Assembly (NCBI GenBank): GCA_003290165.1
Contig: QNQO01000534.1
Coordinates: 186,001-250,000, forward strand
Length of the DNA stretch: 64,000 nt
Source: Berberis thunbergii
Taxonomy: Eukaryota > Streptophyta > Magnoliopsida > Ranunculales > Berberidaceae
Direction: 5' to 3'
A program made the translations under genes and the position numbers. Below, in pieces: positions 55,960 to 64,000 of the stretch; position 1 is the stretch's first letter, and every line of letters starts with the position of its first letter. The notes beneath the pieces are model-generated. The model worked only from the letters and a program-made list of their open reading frames with translations, was not told where the DNA came from and searched no databases.

Positions 55960-56950
55960 ACCTGAAAATATTTTGAAATAAACAAGTTATAATTATTTTA
56001 CTACAGTCACGCAAAATTGTCCAGATGCATGATCTGCTGCTGAGTTTAAGCCTCACACTGGCATAAACCATTGAAAATGCTAGTACAAGACTCATAGAGA
56101 GAAGAAAAGTCACTTTGAAGTCAACGCGTATTATTTTTCTGTAACTCATTTACAGAGCTGCAGTAGTTTAATATTTGAAATTTCCTATCCCATTGTAATC
56201 ACTATTTGATTATAGTACTCTTGATTGGTAATTGTTGTTAGGTGAGATTTTATTGTTTACATCGATCCATTTTGTCTCTGTCTCCCAATTAAATGACTAA
56301 TAGTTTTATTAAGCTAAGCTTTTGCTACTGTTTGTAGCCAAATTTCGCATATGACTAGTTCTTGTATCCGCATGTACATTGTCAGGTTCATCAAATTGAG
56401 TTATGATCTATCAAACGGTATAAAACTCAACATGTCTGATGCAAGTGTTGTTACACATTTTACACAATATATTGAGTGTAAAAATGGAATAAATCAAGAA
56501 AGTAATTAACAAAAGCTTTGCATCTATTAGGGTATTCTGAGAGCTTCCGATTCGATTGCTCCAAGAAAATGATATATGACTTCTTTGTTTCTCCAAAGAC
56601 AAAATCGGGGCAGTCCCCGATCGTCTTCAACCATTTTAAACGTGGAAAACATCTCTTAAATCCTTTTTGGGAGGAAAATCAACGATATGTAGAATTTAGA
56701 TGTTACTCTATTTTCAATATACACAAATCCATGTTTCCAACTGATTGTAATGACAAATGTTGTTATCATATTCTTTTGTGACAATTGAGGATTGCGATTC
56801 AGTGGAGGTGTTCCAGCCGTTGCCTAATTGAACGTCAAAACACCATCTTCAACAGTCCTTCCTCTTTTTTTTTCTTCTACCTAATGATGCCTGCAACATT
56901 TGCCTTCTTGGTTAAAATCTTTCTTATCATATATTTTTTCATCTCGTTTT
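55960..56950. repeat. Block B2, third copy of non-coding block A
   Basis: Closer to block A (6590-7560) than to B1. After ATCTCGTTTTAAATCT at about 56955, copy 2 has about 220 bases (56957-57180) that copy 1 lacks at 7605. Below 58248 the rest (57180-58248) matches copy 1 again and includes the exon-like piece 57565-57766. Confidence 0.75.
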
Positions 56951-57564
56951 AAATCTCCAGTTGCAACATTGAGCACTGAAGTTGCGTAAGTTATTAAGGC
57001 TGCCTGAAGTGGACACTTTGATCTTTGGTATTTTGGTTCACTTGCCAAAGCAGTGAAAGAAATATAAAAAATGGCTTGAAAATAGTGCAACAAAATTTGA
57101 GAATTTTTGTGTTATTGTTGTTAATGTGATGGTAAAAAGCTTTCTCAACCTAAGCATATTGCTACTAAAATATAAATTTATTTTCTCATGACTACACCCT
57201 TATGTTATAAACCATGAGCTATATTCTACACGGTCAATGAGTATACTATTAAAACAGACAAGCGCCTGCATAACCGTGGTTGAAAGCTAGTTTTATTAAA
57301 ACTGGATTATCAGATTTACTATTTGATGTAAAACAAAGGCTTCACTGTATAGAATCACATAACATTTAATAACTAAATACAATCCAAATAAAGCTGATTA
57401 TATACTTTGGAGTGTCTCCTCTGTTTTTATTCCATCTCAAAGCGGGTAAGGAATCAAATCAAGTATATTTTCCACATAGAATTTGATCAATTGTGTCTAC
57501 TTCTTTTTAACCCCAAATGGCACACCCCTAAGCTAAAATTGTCGCATGTTACATTTATGACAGC

Positions 57565-57766
57565 TCACAAACTACTGACACGAATGAAAACTGGCAAGAC
57601 AAAGAAGAGGAAACCAAAAAATACATACCACATAACCACAACATCAAATACATCGTGGTCAAAACTCAGAAGTGCAATCTGTGTGCTTGAGGTCTTCAAT
57701 GCCAGTTTTTTTGCATTATCAAAATTTGCTTCTATGGATAAAAATTTCACCCATCCTTGTTGGTAG
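57565..57766 (-). other. Exon-like segment downstream of NLR-2, copy of 8029-8231
   Basis: Reads WVKFLSIEANFDNAKKLAL and STQIALLSFDHDVFDVVV. Open like its partner, with mostly conservative differences. Unrecognised. Confidence 0.3.
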
Positions 57767-58248
57767 GGAATAGCCTTTGTTTCTTAAAGGTGGAACACAC
57801 CCTGAGCATACATCCTGGTTCCAATACCAGATATCTAAACCAACTCAACTGCAGCACAAACCTTCAACGATCCTGCATCAAGAACCTACTTAATAAAAAT
57901 TCCTATGCTCTCACAAGTATATGCAATTGATGAATATTAATCAATGCAACCTGAGATGTTGCAACAGTGGGAAGAAAATAAAAGACATAAAAGCTTCTGT
58001 AAAATCCAAATATGTATCCAAAAGATTCAATCTCCGAGTAAAATTAGACACAAACCGCAAAACAAAACTTTTAAAGATAACATGGTACCACAAAAAACAG
58101 AGTACAGAAATTAAAGGAAAGATTTCAATCCAATCTCTGAATACCTGTTGATTTGGATAGTGCCACTGCCACGGCCACCACACTTTTCCCTTCACATTAA
58201 CATCCGCTATATATAAAATAAAAATATCAGGTTAAACAATTTTTGGAT

Positions 58249-61200
58249 TTAACTGGGGCTAGCACATTGATAAAAAGCAGATTGACATTTCAACCAAAAC
58301 AGAAAGCAGAGAGAAGCATACAAATTAAAAGCAAACAGAAAAATATTATATGTATGATGAAGTAATGGAGTGAGTGTAAATAACAAATACGAAAGAAAGA
58401 GGGTTTTGAGCTTATTACTTAAATCACCCGGAGAAGCTGCAGCATAATTGGAGGGCTCCTCTAAATCCCACGGTTTGCTCGTGACTTCGACATGTGGAAC
58501 ATGAGCAATCTTGAACCAGTCTTCTCCCTTTTCCTCCTCACATCTTCGCTCTAGCTCTTCATTGCATCCGAAAATCCTCAAACTTGTCAAAGCAGTGAGG
58601 TTTCGCAGCCCTTCTGGCAACACTTTTCGGTTCCTGCAGCCATGAATCCACAGCCCTTCAAGGGACGTGAGAGTGCCTATCCACTCGGGCAAGTCCACCT
58701 CATTCTCTTCTTCTTTTGAGAAGCAACCCACAATTTGTAGATACCTGATCATCGTAGCATGTTGTTTCAACCACTCTGGAAAACCTTCTCTCATCTTGGG
58801 CAGCCCATACAATACAAGAGTTTCAAGAACAACGAGGTCCTCAAAATCATCCGTCGAGAATTCCAGCTCTGGACAACCCTCGAGATCCAATCTTTCCAAA
58901 CAAGTCTTATTCAATTTGGGCAAACGTTTCAAACTAGGACAATTCTCAATGTAAAGCTCTATCAATGATGAGGGGTTTCTCTCTCCCAATGAAACCAACT
59001 CCCCACAATTCTGAATCCATAGAGTCTTCAATGTAGTCAGACTTTGTAGTTCTGCGGGCAGAGCTATAAGCTTTTCACATCTACAGATCGACAACCAAAC
59101 CAGAGAGGTAAGGTTTTGTAACGCCCCTTCTGGAAAACTAACCAAATCATTAGGGCCTTCAATTTGAAGTTCAGAAAGGCAAGGGAGGTCTACATTTCCC
59201 AACACCGTTTCATTCAGTGAAGACATGTCTAAACTTTTGAGGGAAGATGACAATAGTGCTGGTCCTTTCAGTTTAGGGCATTGTGTAAGAGACAAATATT
59301 TAAGGCAAGGGAGCAGTAGTTTTTGTGTTGTAGCTGCTTGAACAGACGATGACCAACCCTCCAAATTAGGCATCGAATACAAACTGAGTCCTTCAAGTGA
59401 TGGGAATCCCTTCACTCCGCTCTCACCATAAACCTCATCGTCAATGAACCTCACAGAATCCATGAAACACAGCCTCAGCACTTTAAGAAGAGGTAGTCTC
59501 CCCAAAGGTGGAAGACGTACACACCTGCTACATTTTGAAAGTGTGATTTCAACTAAATTTGGGACTGCCGAAACTGTTAACCAACTAGGGAAAGTTACTC
59601 CTTGGTACCCATCAACAGAAAACATTCTTAAATTTGAGTGGGGTTGAAGGCCTTCTATCACCTCTGTTACATTCTCTTGCACTTCGTCTGGACCGTCTGA
59701 CCACGATAACGCCAATGAGTGCAGGTTCTTCTTGCTCTTCAAACTGGCTTCTTCACTCTCCACTGAGTTCTTCACATTTTCAAGCTTTTTTATTTCCAGT
59801 TCTCCTCCAAGGTGGTTCAGTTCTTGCAACTCCTTGATCCTGCACCCATTCTCCGACTCCACAATAAACAAACTCAATTTATGGAGGCAAACTAATTTCC
59901 CTATATCATTTGGTGCGCTCTTCAACATACAACAACCCTGGGTGTCTAGGTGTTTAAGGCTGATCATTTGGCTCGTATCTTTCGGCAAGGACTCAAGGCT
60001 CCGACACCAACTCACATTCACTGTTTGAAGATTTTTTAGCCCGCAAATACATTCAGGTAATGATTCAATAACAGTTCCAGAAAGGTTGAGATACCTGAGG
60101 TGAATCATTTCACCTATACGTTCAGGTAATGATTGATAGAATTGAAAGAAAGGTCGAGATAAGTGAGGTGAATCATTTCACCTATATGTTCAGGTAATGA
60201 TTTGATAGAATTGGAAGAAAGGTTGAGATACCTAAGGTGAATCATTTCACCTATACGTTCAGGTAATGATTTGATAGAATTTTGACAAAGGATGAGATAC
60301 CTGAGGTGAATCATTTCACCTATACGTTCAGGTAATGATTTGATAGAATTGGAAGAAAGGTTGAGATACCTGAGGTGAATCATTTCACCTATACGTTCAG
60401 GTAATGATTTGATAGAATTGTGAGAAAGGTCGAGATAACTGAGGTGAATCATTTCACCTATACGTTCAGGTAATGATTTGATAGAATTGGAAGAAAGGTT
60501 GAGATACCTGAGGTGAATCATTTCACCTATACGTTCAGGTAATGATTTGATAGAATTTTGAGAAAGGATGAGATACCTGAGGTGAATCATTTCACCTATA
60601 CGTTCAGTTAATGATTTGATATAATTGGAAGAAAGGTTGAGATACCTGAGGTGAATCATTTCACCTATACATTCAGGTAATGATTTGATAGAATTGTGAG
60701 AAAGGTTGAGATACCTGAGGTGAATCATTTCACCTATACATTCAGGTAATGATTTGATAGAATTGTGAGAAAGGTTGAGATACCTGAGGTGAATCATTTC
60801 ACCTATACATTCAGGTAATGATTTGATAGAATTGTGAGAAAGGTTGAGATACCTGAGGTGAATCATTTCACCTATACATTCTGGTACCACCTGAATTTTA
60901 CACTCATGCAATTCCAAAACTCGTAATCGCACAAGAGCGAAGAAGAAGCTGGCAGATTCTTTTTTTACAATCAACTCGTCCTTTAATGAGATTAGGGAAC
61001 GTAAGCTTTGTGAGGATGTTTGTGTATACCCAGCATCGAAAGGCGATGTCTGTAGCTGTTGCCCGAACAGTGATAAATGACGAGTTCCCTCGGTGATATT
61101 TCCTGCACTTCCAGCGTCTGCATTGTCGACATCCAGAGCAAGACATTCATTTGTTCCCATATGGCATGCAAGATCATGCACGAGGTCATGCATCTTACAC

Positions 61201-62666
61201 CATTTCATATTGCCATATCGATCTTCCTCTATTTCTTGAAACAGCGACCTCCATAGTAATGCACGAAAGATCTCATCGCCTGCATCTTCCAAGTCAAATT
61301 TACCTTTGGGTTGTATGAAACCATTCGCCATCCATAGATGAATCAAATCTTTGATATTGATTCTGTGGTCCTTTGGAAATATTGAGCAATAGGCAAAGCA
61401 CTGCTTCAAAGGTGAAGACAAATGGTTGTAGCTTAATTTCAGTACTGATAAGATGTCATTCTCATGGTGTTCAGGGAGCTCCCAAATTTCACTATCTCTA
61501 ATCGCTAACCACACACTTTCCTTATTCTCAAAGCGTAGCAAGCCGCCCAGAGCTTTTGCAGCCAAGGGTACACCTTTACACTTGGCTGCAATCTGTTTCC
61601 CGATCTCCACCAAGGATGGTCTCTCTGCATTCTCTAACCCAAATGCTCGTTGCTTGAATAACAGCCAGCAATCCTCACTGGAAAGAACTTTTAGCTCATA
61701 ACGATGGTGTATGCCAGCTATGGATGCTACTGTCTTGATTCGAGTAGTTATAATAATACAACCACCTTTTGCTCCACATGCCAATGAGCCCTTCAATCTG
61801 TTCCACTTGTCCTGATTGTCATCCCAAACATCATCCAAGACGAGCAAGAATCTCTTGCCACTCAGCTTCTCTTGAAGGCGCTGTTGTAGAGGAGCTAATG
61901 CTTCTAGATTGCATGGATTTGGTGAATCAAAATCTATGATTAACTTTATGAGACGTGCGACATCAAAATCTTCAGATACACAAACCCAAATTCTACTTTC
62001 AAAATGCCGTACTACCTGGCTATCTTTGAACACCTCCCGTGCAAGGGTGGTCTTGCCAAGTCCACCCATGCCCCATATTGAACAAATGAAAGTGTCTTCC
62101 TGGCTGCTCACTTTGTCCAGCAATTGCCTCTGACCACTTGGGTGGCGGCTACGATGGGGAGGACATTGATCCAACAATAGCTTCACCAATTCTGCTCTGT
62201 CTTCATCTCTCCCATATACTATTGGTTCAGTTGGGAGATGGCCAGTTTCTCGATCGGGAGAGATTTCAGGTCTCTTTTGGCTGATTCCACATTGCAGACC
62301 AAACCTAACCATGTCTCCAGCAAGTTCATCAAAATTCTCCATGAGCTCTTTGAGAGAATTAGTTACCTTTTCCACCTTTTCCTTTTCGGGCGCTAGTTGC
62401 TGATCTCGAAATGCCCACTCCTCCAAAACATCTTCAGCCTTGTAAGCTGCATCCTTTAGCTCCTTGAGCCATTCGTGAATCCCCGTAACAGCGACTTGCT
62501 TCTCCTCCGCATCGTCAAGGACATCTTTGATTGAAGACAGAGTTCTGGAAAGCTTCTTCATCTCTTTCTGGACACCCCGTGATTCACCAAATTTGTTCTG
62601 GATCAAAGATTTGAGCTTGTCAAACACAACTCCAACGAGTGGAGAGACAACCACTTGATATGCCAT
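58249..62666 (-). pseudogene. NLR-2: CC-NB-ARC-LRR gene, frameshifted inside the LRR repeat array
   Basis: Paralogue of NLR-1 with nearly the same CC and NB-ARC: GMGGLGKTT, LLVLDDVW, CKGVPLAAKA, CFAYCSIFPKD, KMHDLVHDLA. Five extra residues follow APEK in the CC linker. The first frame (62666-60114) gives 850 residues and ends HYLNV in the eleventh 23-residue LRR. One base is missing near 60128, so the remaining LRRs continue in another frame (60108-58249, 619 residues). At the 3' end small changes also remove the NLR-1 stop, giving a hydrophobic extension (LKTLFLSYLLFTLTPLL). As it stands it would encode a truncated protein with intact CC and NB-ARC and eleven LRRs. Such a product could still act, so loss of function is not proven. 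Confidence 0.93.
60044..60890 (-). repeat. 69-bp tandem repeat encoding LRRs in NLR-2 (12 units, one of 68 bp)
   Basis: The plus-strand landmark CCTATA followed by the CGTTCAGG or CATTCAGG variant recurs at 60113, 60181, 60250, 60319 and so on, every 69 bases to about 60871. The single 68-base step, between 60113 and 60181, marks the frameshift. Units 1-3 are almost identical (CIGEMIHLRYLNLSHNSI). Units 4-7 and 8-11 form two parallel series with tips NLSS, ILSQ/ILCQ, NLSS, DLSH/DLSF. Confidence 0.95.
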
Positions 62667-64000
62667 CTAGCTCCTTTGGCAGAAAGTAATAAGTGGGATT
62701 GATAAGAGAAGGATCTCTCTGTGGTTTTCTTGTTTGCTAGAAGAAAGAAAATAAGGATACTTGAGGTAGGAGCCTTGCTCAATTAACAGTTAGGTTTGCT
62801 ACATTATCTTCGTTTGTTTGATTGACTATCAATGGTTGATATTCACGTTATAGAAAGTAACAAAACTTCATGCAATCTGAATTTCAACTTGTACCACATG
62901 AACTCAATGCCAGATATGTTTACTTATTTATTATTTATTTATTCGGTATAAAATGTATCTTAATCCTAATCTCATCAGTGACAATAATAGGCTTGACTTG
63001 ACTTGACTTGCTATGGAGAATTATTGGTTTTGGAGTTGGTTTCTGAATGGTTGTTGGGTCCCTTCGATCTGCTTTTGATTGGAGGTTGTAAAAATTATGT
63101 GGTCATGGAAAGAGATAAGGTAAAGGCCAGCAGACAACGCGTTATCACTTGAAATGATATTCCTACTTTACAGACTGGATGCAGTCACCCTAGTCTTACT
63201 CCTCCTTCATAGCTAAGTCAATGACAGATAAAATTGAGAGGAAGAAATTGATAAATGTTGCTTAATATAGCTTACTAACCCTTTTTTTTCTCATTTCTTC
63301 ATGTGTTATAATCCTCAAACTTGTAAAGACATGAAGAAGAAGAAGAAAAGGGTATAACAGGTAGAAGGCCCTTAATATCCTCTACAAGCGAACTTCAGAT
63401 ACACAAACTTAAGGGCTAGCTAGTGAAAGGCAGACTAGAGCGACCTACATTGAAATGAATTCTCAAGAGGAATATTATCTAGTATTTAATTTTTTATTTA
63501 AAAAAAAAAAACATTTCAAATGTAGTCTTGATTCTGTAGCTTCACGCAAGCATTTATAATTCAATGGTGTGTACTGTTTTCATGTCTGAACGACCCATCT
63601 TTAGTGAAACCGCGTGATATTTAAGAGATATTTCATCTCTTTCTGGACACCCCATGCAAACACTATCCAAAGAGACACTACTACTACTTGAACATTTGTA
63701 CTTGCCATTTCTTCTTTAAAAACCAGGGTAAGTCTCTCTGGCCATCAATTCTCTCCAGTGCTGGGTAGATTTGTAAGAAAAAAAAATGAATATTCCTCTC
63801 ATGGGGTCTAAATTTCTAGAGGTGAAAGGGTGAGTACCATATTTACCCCATGGACTTGCTATTCCAAAGATATCTTGGATGCCTAGTTTTTCCTTCAATG
63901 GGGCCTAAATCGCCAAATTATTTGAACAATACAGACTTACTATAAGATAAGGCAAAGACAGACATTAAAATTGGAATTAGAGTTACTTGAAGTAGCATTC
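62667..64000. other. NLR-2 upstream flank; no further gene seen
   Basis: Homologous to 12601-15790. It lacks the 289-bp segment near the start codon, the second copy of the 179-bp unit and the hAT element. The window ends within this homology. Confidence 0.8.

Larger units (their letters stand above)
43147..64000. repeat. Segmental duplication, copy 2 (contains NLR-2), runs off the window
   Basis: Begins at GACAATTGCAAACCTG, as copy 1 does at 1246. 43147-46898 is non-coding and nearly identical to 1246-5035, with small differences such as a single rather than double 33-bp unit and extra bases near 45560. Insertions absent from copy 1 lie at 46906-50496, 50756-52008 and 54523-55955. Block B is present twice. 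62667-64000 is the NLR-2 upstream flank, with the empty hAT site at about 63590. Confidence 0.92.

Noticed and set aside
60044..60890. Regular 69-bp repeats resembling a CRISPR array
   Set aside because: There are no distinct spacers. The repeat is contiguous, in frame, and encodes LRRs of an NLR gene in plant DNA.

Overview
This is a stretch of plant nuclear DNA, most likely from a woody eudicot. The evidence is spliceosomal introns, large CC-NB-ARC-LRR resistance-type genes, Ty1-copia-, Ty3-gypsy-, hAT- and LINE-type debris, and AT-rich non-coding DNA. I cannot name the species. No prokaryotic, viral, tRNA or rRNA feature was seen.

Layout. 1-263 holds the 5' end of a LINE-type ORF1 on the minus strand. 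1246-15.8 kb is segmental copy 1: non-coding DNA with a copia remnant, one intact single-exon CNL gene (NLR-1, 8851-12600, minus) and a 1.4 kb hAT element. 16.7-30.6 kb is a minus-strand UPF2 (nonsense-mediated decay factor) locus. It is recognisable exon by exon but broken: the 5' part and at least two exons are missing, and one exon carries a 4-bp insertion and a stop. Its introns carry a 4.2 kb hAT element with a decayed transposase (24487-28677) and other repeats. 31.4-38.1 kb is a third, partial copy of the segment downstream of the UPF2 3' end, split by a LINE-related insertion (32167-36786). 39.6-42.9 kb is a CNL pseudogene cut at its P-loop codons by a 2.5 kb solo LTR. 43147 to the window end is segmental copy 2, colinear with copy 1 but carrying its own insertions. 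It ends with NLR-2 (58249-62666, minus), which is frameshifted by one missing base inside its LRR repeat array.

Together this is a resistance-gene cluster growing by segmental duplication and decaying by transposon insertion. Many insertions can be placed to the base because an empty site exists in the sister copy, with target-site duplications of 8 bp (hAT), 5 bp (LTR), 3 bp (Tourist-like) or 13-15 bp (LINE-like). The most interesting signals are: (1) a 69-bp (23-residue) LRR minisatellite present 5 times in NLR-1 and 12 times in NLR-2, with a 276-bp higher-order unit; (2) a LINE-like family that carries only ORF1 (DUF4283 plus zinc knuckle) with no endonuclease or reverse transcriptase; (3) the decayed UPF2 locus beside NLR genes; (4) the solo LTR in the P-loop. 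I found no convincing new multi-gene system.
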